This document shows positions 28,308 to 38,700 of a DNA stretch of 52,209 nt, piece by piece. Every line of letters starts with the position of its first letter. Position 1 is the first letter of the stretch. The position numbers and the translations under genes were made by a program. The notes under the pieces were generated by a model. The model worked only from the letters and a program-made list of their open reading frames with translations, was not told the origin of the DNA and did no database searches. Source of the DNA: Flavobacteriales bacterium (GTDB lineage: Bacteria > Bacteroidota > Bacteroidia > Flavobacteriales_C > GCA-002722245); NCBI GenBank assembly GCA_029251005.1, contig JAQXEE010000085.1, positions 1-52,209 of the forward strand, given 5' to 3'.

Positions 28308-29507
28308 ATGACATTTAAAGAACTAAATTTAGCGCCCGAAATTATTGAGGCAATCAGTTATATGGGGTTTGAGAAAGCTTCTCCAATACAAGAATTAGCA
28401 ATTCCAGTAGCGATTACTGGTAAAGACTTAATTGCTGTTGCTCAAACGGGAACAGGAAAAACAGCTGCTTTTACTTTACCTATTTTACACAATATTTTAA
28501 AAAATAAAATTAAAGGAACAAGTACCTTAATTATTACCCCAACTAGAGAATTGGCAATGCAAATTGATCGCCAAATTCAAGGATTTTCTTATTTCTTAGG
28601 AATCAACTCTATTGCTGTTTACGGTGGTGGAGATGCCAACGAATGGGAACAACAAAAGAAAGCTTTAAGAGATGGAGTTGAAGTTATTGTAGCTACACCA
28701 GGTAAGTTATTGTCTCACCTCAATATGGCTTATGCAAAAACAGATAAGATTGAACATTTAATCTTAGATGAAGCTGACAGAATGTTGGATATGGGGTTTT
28801 TAGATGATATTAAAAAGATCATCAATAAATTACCTAAAAAGCGCCAAACATTGATGTTTAGTGCTACTATGCCTCCAAAAATTGAAGCATTAGCAAGAAG
28901 CATTTTGAATGAGCCTGAACAAATAAGTATTGCAATTTCAAAACCTTCTGAATCAGTTTTTCAAGGAATATATTTATGTTATGACAATCAGAAGATTCCT
29001 TTGATTAATCACTTAGTTTCTGATGAGAATGAATATAAAAGCATTATTGTCTTTACTTCTACTAAGAAAAAAGTAAACGAAATCGTAAGAGGTTTAAGAA
29101 GCAAAAAATATAGAGTAGAAGGGATTTCATCAGATTTGGAGCAAAGTAAGCGCGAAGAGTTAATGAGAGATTTTAGATCAAATAAAATCAGACTTTTAGT
29201 TGCTACTGATGTTATTAGTAGGGGAGTAGATGTTCCAAATATAGATTTAGTATTTAACTTCGACGCACCAGGAAATCCTGAAGAATATGTTCACCGAATT
29301 GGGCGAACAGGACGAGCAGGAGCTGAAGGTGTTGCTTTATCTTTAATTAATGAACAGGATATGGAAAAGCTTGCAGATATTGAAAAGCTGATCGAAAAGA
29401 AAGTATATCGCGCACCCATGCCTGAATTTTTAGGAGATGGACCAAAATGGAAAGATAGAGCACCAAGAAATAAGAAACCTTTTAAAAAGAACTTTAAAAA
29501 GAGATAA
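28308..29507 (+). CDS. DEAD-box ATP-dependent RNA helicase
   Basis: AQTGTGKTAAF, TPTRELA, DEAD, SAT, RGVDVP, HRIGRTGRAG; basic C-terminal tail. Confidence 0.97.
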   Translation: MTFKELNLAPEIIEAISYMGFEKASPIQELAIPVAITGKDLIAVAQTGTGKTAAFTLPILHNILKNKIKGTSTLIITPTRELAMQIDRQIQGFSYFLGINSIAVYGGGDANEWEQQKKALRDGVEVIVATPGKLLSHLNMAYAKTDKIEHLILDEADRMLDMGFLDDIKKIINKLPKKRQTLMFSATMPPKIEALARSILNEPEQISIAISKPSESVFQGIYLCYDNQKIPLINHLVSDENEYKSIIVFTSTKKKVNEIVRGLRSKKYRVEGISSDLEQSKREELMRDFRSNKIRLLVATDVISRGVDVPNIDLVFNFDAPGNPEEYVHRIGRTGRAGAEGVALSLINEQDMEKLADIEKLIEKKVYRAPMPEFLGDGPKWKDRAPRNKKPFKKNFKKR

Positions 29508-29510
29508 TAA

Positions 29511-29539
29511 AAAAAACCCAAGCATTGCTTGGGTTTTTT
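29511..29539 (+). terminator. terminator after helicase
   Basis: AAAAAACCCAAGCATTGCTTGGGTTTTTT. Confidence 0.85.
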
Positions 29540-29582
29540 GTTTCATATGGAGACTTACTAAAGAAGTATACAGGTTTCATCA

Positions 29583-29801
29583 TTAAATCATTGCTTCTTC
29601 CAAAAAATTAAATTCGAGATCTAATCTATTGTGGTAAATTTTATTTGATTTAATCAATGTTTTGAAATTCAAACCATTAACACCGATTTTTTCAAATAAG
29701 TTAGGTTTAATGCAAAAAAATGAACAAAATGATTGAAAATTAATCTGATTGTTCGTCCATTTCCTTTTAACTATTTGTAGTGAAGTTAAGGTCGTTTTCA
29801 C
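29583..29801 (-). CDS. possible orphan small ORF (72 aa)
   Basis: only ORF in a roughly 520-bp gap; no family recognised; may be spurious. Confidence 0.2.
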   Translation of the reverse strand: MKTTLTSLQIVKRKWTNNQINFQSFCSFFCIKPNLFEKIGVNGLNFKTLIKSNKIYHNRLDLEFNFLEEAMI

Positions 29802-30019
29802 GATAAATATTTCAAATACAGCTACTTCGTTTGCATTTTATTTGGAAGTATTTGCCAAGTTAAATGATTAAAGGTTTGACTGCCTAAAATCTCATCTATG
29901 TATGAATAAGGAATTCTGCTTTAACAGTTTTCAGGCATCTTGGTAAAGATGCTATTTTGTAATTAATTTGTAAATAAAAATAGGCCAACAAAAGTTGACC
30001 TATAATACTATGTGAAAAT

Positions 30020-30046
30020 AATTAAGTGTACTAAGCACACTTAATT
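30020..30046 (-). terminator. hairpin overlapping the rpiB stop codon
   Basis: AATTAAGTGT-actaagc-ACACTTAATT perfect 10-nt arms; stop codon lies in the loop. Confidence 0.55.
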
Positions 30047-30462
30047 TTGACTACTCTTTTTTGATGACGACCACCTTCAAATTCAGTATTGATAAATGTA
30101 TCAACAATTTGTAACCCTAACTCCTCAGAAATGTATCTTGCTGGAATAGCCAATACATTTGCATCGTTATGTAATCTAGTCATTTCAGCTAAACCAGCTT
30201 CCCAACATAAACCAGAACGAATTCCTTGGTATTTATTGGCAACCATATTTACACCGTTACCACTTCCACAAATAACAATTCCAAAAGTAAATTCACCTTT
30301 TTCAACACCTTGTGCTAAAGGATGAACATAATCAGGATAATCACAACTTTCGCTTGAATAAGGCCCGAAATCTTTAACTTCATATCCTTCGTTTTGTAGT
30401 TTTTCAATCACTTTTAACTTCAGGTCAAAACCAGCGTGATCTCCTCCAATTGCTATTTTCAT
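30031..30462 (-). CDS. rpiB: ribose-5-phosphate isomerase B
   Basis: MKIAIGGDHAGFDLK, DYPDYVHPLAQGVEKGE, GIVICGSGNGVNMVANK. Confidence 0.96.
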   Translation of the reverse strand: MKIAIGGDHAGFDLKLKVIEKLQNEGYEVKDFGPYSSESCDYPDYVHPLAQGVEKGEFTFGIVICGSGNGVNMVANKYQGIRSGLCWEAGLAEMTRLHNDANVLAIPARYISEELGLQIVDTFINTEFEGGRHQKRVVKIKCA

Positions 30463-30484
30463 TTTATTGTGGTGTTGTTTAATA

Positions 30485-30492
30485 CAAAAGTA
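30485..30492 (-). promoter_or_regulatory. -7-like element TACTTTTG upstream of rpiB
   Basis: matches TAnnTTTG on the minus strand. Confidence 0.4.
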
Positions 30493-30509
30493 ATTATTTT
30501 AGTGCTGTT

Positions 30510-31526
30510 GTGAGACTTAAAAAACATTTTATTGTAATATGGATATTGATAGGAATTGTTATTACAATACTTCCAATGGCCATTTTTTTAATGAACTTGT
30601 GGCTATTAATATTTTTAGTTGTTTTTACTGGGCTCTCTTTGTTCGTTCACTATAAAATTCAGGAACGTTTATTCGAGGAAATTCAAGGCGTGAAATCCGG
30701 GTCGAGAATACCATTAAGTCAGTTTAAAAAAAATATTTATTTCTCTTTATTTATTGGCGTTATTCAAGCATTTGTCTTGTATGCAATAGGTTGTTTTTTG
30801 ATTAGTACCAGTTACGAATTAGAAAAGTATCAAATTTACGCCTGTTTTGTAGGCGCTTTTCAACCTTTTGTTTTAAATTTTCTTTACCATTTGTTTTACT
30901 TAAAACAGCAAAATGAATTTTTGAAAAAAGAAACGAAAAGTTTTCATCAGTTATCACAGGTTACTCAAAAAAAAACATTGCAAGATTTAATGAGTCCGCA
31001 TTTCTTATTTAATTCTTTAAATACTGCTGTGAGTATTATTCCTGATCAACCCGAAAAAGCAATCGACTTTGTAAATAAGCTTTCGGATTTATATACGTTT
31101 ATTTTAAAAAACAACGAGAAGCAATTAATAGAACTGCACGAAGAATTAGAGATTGTCGAAAAGTATGGGTTTTTAATTCAGACCAGGTTTGGAAATCATT
31201 TTCAAATTAAAATAGATATTCCTTCAGAATATAATAATGCCTTAATTCCGCCTTTAACATTGCAGAATTTGGTAGAAAATGCATCAAAACATAACGCAGT
31301 AACTCGAAAAAAACCGTTGTTATTAAATATTGGAATTCAAGGAGATTATTTTATTATCATCAATAATATAAATCCTAAAAAAACATTTTCGAATGAATCA
31401 ACCAACTTGGGGTTGAATTATATTAAGACACGGATAAATCAATTTTCAAACTTGAAAGTTCATATCGAGCAAACTTCGGAATGTTTTAGAGTAGAAATTC
31501 CTATTATTTATCCGTCAACTATTTAA
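30510..31526 (+). CDS. LytS-type sensor histidine kinase
   Basis: GTG start; four predicted TM segments; LMSPHFLFNSLNTAVSII H-box; PPLTLQNLVENASKHN N-box. Confidence 0.9.
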   Translation: MRLKKHFIVIWILIGIVITILPMAIFLMNLWLLIFLVVFTGLSLFVHYKIQERLFEEIQGVKSGSRIPLSQFKKNIYFSLFIGVIQAFVLYAIGCFLISTSYELEKYQIYACFVGAFQPFVLNFLYHLFYLKQQNEFLKKETKSFHQLSQVTQKKTLQDLMSPHFLFNSLNTAVSIIPDQPEKAIDFVNKLSDLYTFILKNNEKQLIELHEELEIVEKYGFLIQTRFGNHFQIKIDIPSEYNNALIPPLTLQNLVENASKHNAVTRKKPLLLNIGIQGDYFIIINNINPKKTFSNESTNLGLNYIKTRINQFSNLKVHIEQTSECFRVEIPIIYPSTI

Positions 31527-31593
31527 TAGTTGCGAATCAAAACCGAAGTAATTACATTAGCGTAACAACGAGTATAACTAAAACCACTCCCTT

Positions 31594-32355
31594 GTGAAAA
31601 TTTTAATAATCGAAGATGAAATTCCTGCAGCAAAACGATTAGAAAAATTAATTTTTGAATGCAGACCTGGTGCTGAAATATTAGATGTTATTGATACTGT
31701 TGAAGATGCGTTAGAGTGGTTTGAAAATAATGATGATCCAGATTTAATAATCTCGGATATACAGCTGGCTGATGGGATTAGTTTTGAAATTTATGAAAGT
31801 GTAGAAATAGATTGCCCAATTATTTTTGCCACAGCTTATGATGAATACGCAATTAAAGCATTTGAATTAAATAGTATCGATTACTTGTTAAAGCCATTTA
31901 GTCAGGAAACGTTAGAGAAAAGTTTTGTTAAATTGGAAAAACTTACCCCATCAATAGGCTCTTTTGAGGAGTTAGATTTGAAATCTATTGTTAAAGGTGT
32001 ATCTAGCGGTTTAGTTTATAAACAACGATTTTTAATTTCAAAGGGAGATGCTTTAATTCCTGTTCCCACTTCGGGAATTGCTTATATCTACACGGAGGAT
32101 AAAGCAGTAATGATTAAAACAATTGAAGGAAAAAGTTATTTCATTAACTATTCATTAGATGAACTTGAAGCGCAATTATCTCCAAAAGACTTTTTTAGAT
32201 TGAACCGCCAATTTATTACAAGTATAAAGGCAATTGCAAAAATATCACAGTATTTTAATGGTAAATTGAAGATAGAGTTAACACCTGCGCAAGAAGGAGA
32301 CGTGATTGTTTCTAGAGCGAAAACCCCCGTATTTAAAAATTGGTTAGAGCAGTAG
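31594..32355 (+). CDS. LytTR-family response regulator
   Basis: GTG start; receiver domain KILIIEDEIPAAKRL...DLIISDIQLADGISFEIYE; C-terminal LytTR domain. Confidence 0.93.
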   Translation: MKILIIEDEIPAAKRLEKLIFECRPGAEILDVIDTVEDALEWFENNDDPDLIISDIQLADGISFEIYESVEIDCPIIFATAYDEYAIKAFELNSIDYLLKPFSQETLEKSFVKLEKLTPSIGSFEELDLKSIVKGVSSGLVYKQRFLISKGDALIPVPTSGIAYIYTEDKAVMIKTIEGKSYFINYSLDELEAQLSPKDFFRLNRQFITSIKAIAKISQYFNGKLKIELTPAQEGDVIVSRAKTPVFKNWLEQ

Positions 32356-32594
32356 TCATTAAAAAAAATTGAAATGATTAATTATTTGTGGTAAACAATT
32401 TAATTGCTTTTTTCAATAAAGTTGAAGCCATTTGCGTTTTCATGTTGAAGAAAACCTTTTAAAGAATCGTAAATAATTCATCCTTTCTTCAAATCTTTTT
32501 TATTATTGTTTGAGTTGAAAATAGTTGAATTCAATTAATTAACTCTTAAAAATAAAGTTTAAAACATTCGATTTTTATCTTGAGGTAAAAATTT

Positions 32595-32602
32595 TATCTT
32601 TG
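32595..32602 (+). promoter_or_regulatory. -7-like element TATCTTTG upstream of queA
   Basis: matches TAnnTTTG 29 nt before ATG. Confidence 0.45.
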
Positions 32603-32630
32603 CACCTTCTAAAATAACAGAAATCCAAGT

Positions 32631-33680
32631 ATGAAATTATCGGCTTTTAAATACGATTTACCAGAGGAACTATTGTCAAAGCACCCAAGCGATCACAGAG
32701 ATGAGTCTCGTTTAATGGTTGTGCATAGAGATACAGGTAAGATTGAGCACAAAATTTTTAAGGACGTACTTGATTATTTTGACGAGGATGATACAATGGT
32801 ATTTAATAATACTAAAGTATTTCCAGCCAGAATGTATGGAAAAAAGGAAAAGACTGGAGCTAGAATCGAAGTTTTCTTATTAAGAGAACTAGATGGTGAA
32901 AGCAGATTGTGGGATGTTTTAGTAGATCCAGCAAGAAAAATAAGAATTGGAAACAAATTATATTTTGGTGAAAACGAAGAGTTTGTTGCTGAGGTAATAG
33001 ACAATACCACATCAAGAGGTAGAACATTAAGATTTTTATACGACGGACCTTACGAAGATTTTAGAGATAAGCTAAATAAATTAGGAGAAACGCCACTTCC
33101 AAAGTACATGGAACGTGAGCCAAATAATGATGACGTTGATCGGTATCAAACAATTTACGCTAAGCATGAAGGGGCTGTTGCAGCGCCAACTGCAGGATTA
33201 CACTTTTCTCGTCAGCTGATGAAGAGATTTGAAATCAAAGGTGTAAATTTCGCTGAGTTAACCTTGCATGTTGGTTTAGGTTCATTTAGAATGGTTGAGG
33301 TTGAGGATTTAACTAAGCACAAAATGGACTCTGAGGAAGTTATTATTTCTCAAGAGGCTTGTGATTTAGTAAACAAGACTAAGCGAAACAAAAAAAGAAT
33401 TTGTGCTGTTGGTACGACAACAATGAGATCGATTGAAACTTCGGTTTCTACAGATTATTTTTTAAAGCCATTCAATGGATGGACAAACAAATTTGTTTTT
33501 CCACCATACGAATTTGCAGTTGCTGATAGTATGATCACAAACTTTCACATGCCAGAAAGTACATTGTTAATGATGACTTGTGCATTTGGTGGTTATGATT
33601 TAATCATGGAAGCTTATAAAATAGCAATTAAAGAAAAATATAATTTTTATTCTTACGGTGATGCAATGTTAATCATCTAA
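32631..33680 (+). CDS. queA: S-adenosylmethionine:tRNA ribosyltransferase-isomerase
   Basis: [76 protein letters not shown]. Confidence 0.97.
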   Translation: MKLSAFKYDLPEELLSKHPSDHRDESRLMVVHRDTGKIEHKIFKDVLDYFDEDDTMVFNNTKVFPARMYGKKEKTGARIEVFLLRELDGESRLWDVLVDPARKIRIGNKLYFGENEEFVAEVIDNTTSRGRTLRFLYDGPYEDFRDKLNKLGETPLPKYMEREPNNDDVDRYQTIYAKHEGAVAAPTAGLHFSRQLMKRFEIKGVNFAELTLHVGLGSFRMVEVEDLTKHKMDSEEVIISQEACDLVNKTKRNKKRICAVGTTTMRSIETSVSTDYFLKPFNGWTNKFVFPPYEFAVADSMITNFHMPESTLLMMTCAFGGYDLIMEAYKIAIKEKYNFYSYGDAMLII

Positions 33681-33700
33681 TTGTTTAAAAAAGTTAAGTT

Positions 33701-33732
33701 AAAAAGGGGTTGTATTTACAGCCCCTTTTTTT
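33701..33732 (+). terminator. terminator after queA
   Basis: AAAAAGGGGTTGTATTTACAGCCCCTTTTTTTT. Confidence 0.8.
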
Positions 33733-33737
33733 TGTGT

Positions 33738-33745
33738 ATTTTTGC
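33738..33745 (+). promoter_or_regulatory. -7-like element TATTTTTG before the endonuclease/phosphatase gene
   Basis: matches TAnnTTTG; supports a start downstream of 33745. Confidence 0.45.
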
Positions 33746-33760
33746 ATTCAAATTTCAAGG

Positions 33761-34876
33761 TTGAAACGATTTGTTAAAAAAGTATTAAAATTTATCTACT
33801 GGTTTTCCGGAGCCATGATTTTTATTAGTTTTTTTATAACCAATGTCTCTCCAGACAGCTTTTCTCCTTCTCCATTTATTTCCTATTCTCTCCCCGTTTG
33901 GATTTTGTTAAACATGTTGTACTTGATACTTGTGTTTTATAAAAAGAAGTATTGGCTAATATCAGGAGTATTCTTTTTAGTTGGTTTGTTTGGATTAAAA
34001 AATACATTTGCTTTAAATGTATTTCAAAAGGAAGGAGATCTAAGAGTTATGAGTTATAATGTTAGATTATTCGATGTGTATAATTGGGTTCAACGTAAAA
34101 CTTGGGACGATTGGGAAGAACGCAAGGATGGTGGTTTGATACTAGATAGTATTTATAGAACTATTCGTTTTGAAAATCCGGATATAATTAGCTTTCAGGA
34201 ATTTTACAATGAGCCCTTAGGTGAATATAAAACGAAGCGAGAATTAAAACGTAAACAAGGCTATTCATATGTGAATGACTCTTATTCTTTTAAAGAAAAA
34301 GGGAGTCACTACGGAATGGCTACCTTTTCAAAGTTCCCAATAATTTATAAAGAATTCATAGCTTTCCAAAACAATCAGAACAACGGTGTTTTAATTAGTG
34401 ACATCGTAAAAGGTGTTGATACAATTAGAGTATTAAATGTTCATTTGCAAAGTTTTAAATTAAGTAACGAGCACTATACTTATTTGCGAAGTTTAAAAGA
34501 CAGTACCTTAGAAGCCCTTAATATTCCAAAAACTAAAGAGCTTGCAAGTCAACTTTACAGAGGGTTTGAAAAACGAACTAGTCAAGTTAAACTGGTTTTA
34601 AAGCAGGTAAAGAGAAGTCCATATTCAGTAATCATTTGTGGAGACTTAAACGAAACAGCTTTATCCTACGTTTATGAGGAGTTAACGGATAAGCTTTGTG
34701 ATGCTTTTTTGGAATCAGGAAATGGACTAGGAATTACGCATACAAGTGGGTACCCTTTTATGCGAATTGATTATATCTTAACTTCTCCAGGAGTAAAACC
34801 AGTGAGTTTTCACGTTGTGGAAAAAGAATTAAGCGACCACTTTCCAATTGTGGCGGAGATTAGTTTTGAAGATTAG
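33761..34876 (+). CDS. endonuclease/exonuclease/phosphatase family membrane protein
   Basis: TM segments then LRVMSYNVRLFD, ISFQEFY, ICGDLNETALS, HTSGYPFMRIDYIL, LSDHFPIVAEI. Start placed at TTG 33761 because the ORF-track start precedes the promoter and overlaps the terminator. Confidence 0.85.
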   Translation: MKRFVKKVLKFIYWFSGAMIFISFFITNVSPDSFSPSPFISYSLPVWILLNMLYLILVFYKKKYWLISGVFFLVGLFGLKNTFALNVFQKEGDLRVMSYNVRLFDVYNWVQRKTWDDWEERKDGGLILDSIYRTIRFENPDIISFQEFYNEPLGEYKTKRELKRKQGYSYVNDSYSFKEKGSHYGMATFSKFPIIYKEFIAFQNNQNNGVLISDIVKGVDTIRVLNVHLQSFKLSNEHYTYLRSLKDSTLEALNIPKTKELASQLYRGFEKRTSQVKLVLKQVKRSPYSVIICGDLNETALSYVYEELTDKLCDAFLESGNGLGITHTSGYPFMRIDYILTSPGVKPVSFHVVEKELSDHFPIVAEISFED

Positions 34877-35024
34877 ACTTATTTTTAACATTTTTTCGAA
34901 ATTCAAGATTAGTATGTGTTTTAAAGTAGTACTTGAGAGCGTAAAAAAGGTCTTTATAGTGACGGGAATGGATACAGACATGAATTTATGAGTCTTATTT
35001 AGGAAATCTAAAGTTTTAAAACGG

Positions 35025-35032
35025 TAATTTTG
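35025..35032 (+). promoter_or_regulatory. -7-like element TAATTTTG upstream of ArsI/CadI-like gene
   Basis: matches TAnnTTTG. Confidence 0.4.
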
Positions 35033-35051
35033 TAATTCAATTTTTAAAGTT

Positions 35052-35582
35052 ATGGCAAATCAAAAAGAATTTCCAAAAATGCATGTTTCACTTTATGTAA
35101 GTGATTTAGCAAAGTCGGTACAGTTTTATACCGCGTTTTTTGGAGTAGTTCCAAATAAGGTGAAAAGTGGATATGCTAAGTTTATTTTAAATGAACCTGC
35201 TTTAATTATCTCATTTGTGGAAAATCCTGAAAAAGTACAAGCAAACTTTGGACATCTAGGTTTTCAAGTGGCTTCGAAAGAAGAAATGGAAGACCGTTTA
35301 GAATCAGCAAAACTTTTAGGACTTAAAACTAAAGAAGAAATAGGAACATCTTGTTGTTATGCTGTTCAAGATAAATTTTGGGTAGCTGATCCAGATGGAA
35401 CACAATGGGAGGTTTACTATTTTCATGCAGATGCTGAATTTAATGATCCACATTACACAACAGAAGAGGCTTCGGCTTGTTGTACACCTCCAGCAATGGA
35501 AGAAAAACCTAAAACTCAGTTTAAAACAATTGAAGTGAAAACCGACAATAATTCCTGTGCACCAGGAGGTGGTTGTTGCTAA
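35052..35582 (+). CDS. ArsI/CadI-like VOC-fold metalloenzyme with Cys-rich C-terminus
   Basis: MHVSLYVSDLAKSVQFYTAFFG, vicinal Cys TSCCYAVQDKFWVADPDGTQWEVYYF, tail ACCTPP...NNSCAPGGGCC. Confidence 0.82.
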   Translation: MANQKEFPKMHVSLYVSDLAKSVQFYTAFFGVVPNKVKSGYAKFILNEPALIISFVENPEKVQANFGHLGFQVASKEEMEDRLESAKLLGLKTKEEIGTSCCYAVQDKFWVADPDGTQWEVYYFHADAEFNDPHYTTEEASACCTPPAMEEKPKTQFKTIEVKTDNNSCAPGGGCC

Positions 35583-35728
35583 ATTGTTAAAAAGATCAGC
35601 TAAATCAGCTAGTTTTTTTTAAATAATTACCAATGCTTCTTGATTGGTGAAAGTCAGTTTATATTGACCCACTCACGGATTTTTGTGGTAATTAATGCAG
35701 AGTAGTCATTCTTGTTCTTATAATTTCT

Positions 35729-35736
35729 TATTTTTG
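35729..35736 (+). promoter_or_regulatory. -7-like element TATTTTTG upstream of ileS
   Basis: matches TAnnTTTG. Confidence 0.45.
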
Positions 35737-35783
35737 CAGTCTGTTTAAAGAAATTACTGCTTTAAATTGAATATCAATATTTT

Positions 35784-38700
35784 ATGAGCAAAAAATATAC
35801 AGAGTACAAAGGATTAGATCTTCCTAAAATTGGGGATGATGTACGCGTGTTTTGGGATGAAAATTCAATATTTGAAAAATCTATTTCTACACGTGATGAG
35901 AATAAGCCATTTGTTTTCTTCGAGGGGCCACCATCAGCAAACGGAATGCCTGGTATTCACCACGCAATGGCGCGTTCTATCAAAGATATTTTTTGTCGTT
36001 ATAAAACTTTGAAGGGATACCGAGTAAACCGTAAAGCAGGTTGGGATACACATGGTTTACCGGTCGAATTAGGAGTTGAGAAGGAAATGGGAATTACCAA
36101 GGAAGATATTGGTACAAAAATTTCTATTGACGAGTATAATAATGCTTGTAAGAAATCGGTTATGCGTTACACGGACAAGTGGAATGAGTTAACCGAAAAA
36201 ATGGGATATTGGGTTGATTTGGAAGACCCATATATCACTTACACAAACAAGTACATGGAAACTGTTTGGTATTTGGTTAAGCAACTTTACAAAAAAGAGT
36301 TGATGTACCAAGGATACACAATCCAACCTTATTCACCAGCCGCAGGAACGGGATTATCTTCTGCGGAGGTTAACATGGAAGGATGTTATAAAGATGTAAA
36401 GGATACAACGATTGTTGCGCAGTTTAAAGTAACAAGTTCGGAATTTAAAGATAAATATGGAGTTGAAGGTGATGTGCATTTAATGGCATGGACAACTACA
36501 CCTTGGACGCTTCCTTCAAATACAGCACTTTGTGTTGGTCCAAAAATCGAATATTCGTTAGTGCACTCATTCAATCAATATACTGGAGAACCTATTCAAG
36601 TTGTAGTTGGAACACCATTATTGGCAAAACAATTCAACGGAAAATATGTTGCTGTTGAATCGATGGAAGACGTTTTGTACAACGAAGGGGATAAGAAAAT
36701 TCCTTATTTCGTTGGTAAAACATTTGTTGGAGCAGATTTGGTTGGAATTCGCTATGAGCAATTAATATCAGGACCATTACCTTACCAAGAAGCTGCTCAA
36801 GCATTTCAAGTGATTAAAGGAGATTTCGTAACAACTGAAGACGGTACAGGGATCGTTCATATCGCCCCAACATTTGGAGCAGATGATGCGTTAGTTGCTA
36901 AAGAAGCTGGAGTTCCACCAATGTTAATTTTAGACGAAAAACAAAACCCTGTTCCATTAGTGGATTTACAAGGTCGTTTCGTTCAAGCAATGGGTGGAGA
37001 GTTAGGTGGAATGTTCGTGAAAAACGAATATTATGATGATGCAGATCGTCCGGATAAATCGGTTGATGTATTAATTGCCATCCAATTAAAAACAGATAAC
37101 AAGGCCTTTAAGGTTGAAAAATACGAGCACAGTTACCCACATTGTTGGAGAACTCATAAGCCAGTATTGTATTACCCATTAGATAGTTGGTTTATTAAGG
37201 CAACTAAGGTTAAGGCAAGAATGACTGAGTTAAACAACACAATTAACTGGAAACCTGAATCTACAGGAACTGGTCGTTTTGGGAATTGGTTAGAAAATGC
37301 AAACGATTGGAATTTATCACGTTCACGATACTGGGGTATACCAATTCCAATTTGGAGCAACGAAGAAGGAGACGAGCAAATTTGTATCGGATCGGTAGAG
37401 GAATTAAAAGCGGAATGTGAAAAAGCGGTAAAAGCAGGGTTTATGGATGAAAATCCATTAGCTGAATTTGCTGTTGGAGACATGAGTAATGAGAATTATA
37501 ATACATTCGATTTACATAAAAACTATGTGGACGCTATTACATTGGTTTCTCCAACGGGAAAACCAATGCAAAGAGATTCGGATTTATGTGATGTTTGGTT
37601 TGATTCAGGCTCTATGCCTTATGCGCAATGGCACTATCCATTTGAAAACAAAGAATTAATAGATAATAATAAAGCTTTCCCCGCCGATTTTATTGCTGAG
37701 GGAGTAGATCAAACACGTGGGTGGTTTTACACCCTTCATGCAATTGCAACAATGTGTTTTGATTCGGTTGCATATAAAAATGTTGTAAGTAACGGATTGG
37801 TTTTAGATAAAACTGGTCAGAAGATGAGTAAGAGTAAAGGGAACGCAGTTGATCCTTTTTCAACATTATCCACTTACGGTCCTGATGCAACACGTTGGTA
37901 CATGATGAGTAATTCTCAGCCATGGGATAACTTAAAATTTGATTTAGAGGGAATTAAGGAAGTGCAGAGAAAGTTTTTTGGAACGATCTATAATACTTAC
38001 CAATTCTTCGTTTTATACGCGAATATTGATGGATTTGATTACAGTCAGAAGGATATTGAATTATCTAAGCGACCAGAAATAGATCGTTGGATTCTTTCAA
38101 AATTAAATAGCTTAGTAAAAGTTGTGGATGACGCTTATGGTGATTACGAACCAACAAAAGCTTCCAGAGCGATTCAAGAATTTGTTTCAGAGCAATTATC
38201 TAACTGGTATGTAAGATTATGTAGAAGACGTTTCTGGAAAGGTGAATATACAGAAGACAAGATTTCTGCATATCAAACATTGTATAAATGTTTAGAGACT
38301 GTTGCACAATTGTCAGCTCCAGTAGCACCATTTTTCATGGATAAGTTATTCTTGGATTTAGATGCAGTTGGTAAAAAGCATAACGTGGAATCAGTTCATT
38401 TATCAAACTTCCCAACGGTAAACGAATCTTATATCGATATCGATTTAGAAGAACGTATGGAAATTGCACAAAAGATTTCTTCTATGATTTTAGGAATGAG
38501 AAAGAAGAATAGGTTAAAAGTTCGTCAGCCTCTTGCTAAAATAATGGTGCCGATTTTAGATGAAAAATTCGAGCGCCAAATTGAGGCTGTTAAGGACTTA
38601 ATTCTTTCTGAAGTAAACGTAAAATCATTAGAATACTTAAAAGAAGACTCTGGAATTTTAGTAAAAAAGGTAAAGGCTAATTTTAAATTGCTGGGTAAGA

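Noticed and set aside
35830-36012. Plus-strand alternative-frame ORF within ileS
   Set aside because: Out-of-frame translation of a conserved catalytic region.
37172-37483. 103-aa minus ORF within ileS
   Set aside because: Antisense shadow ORF of a clear ileS gene.
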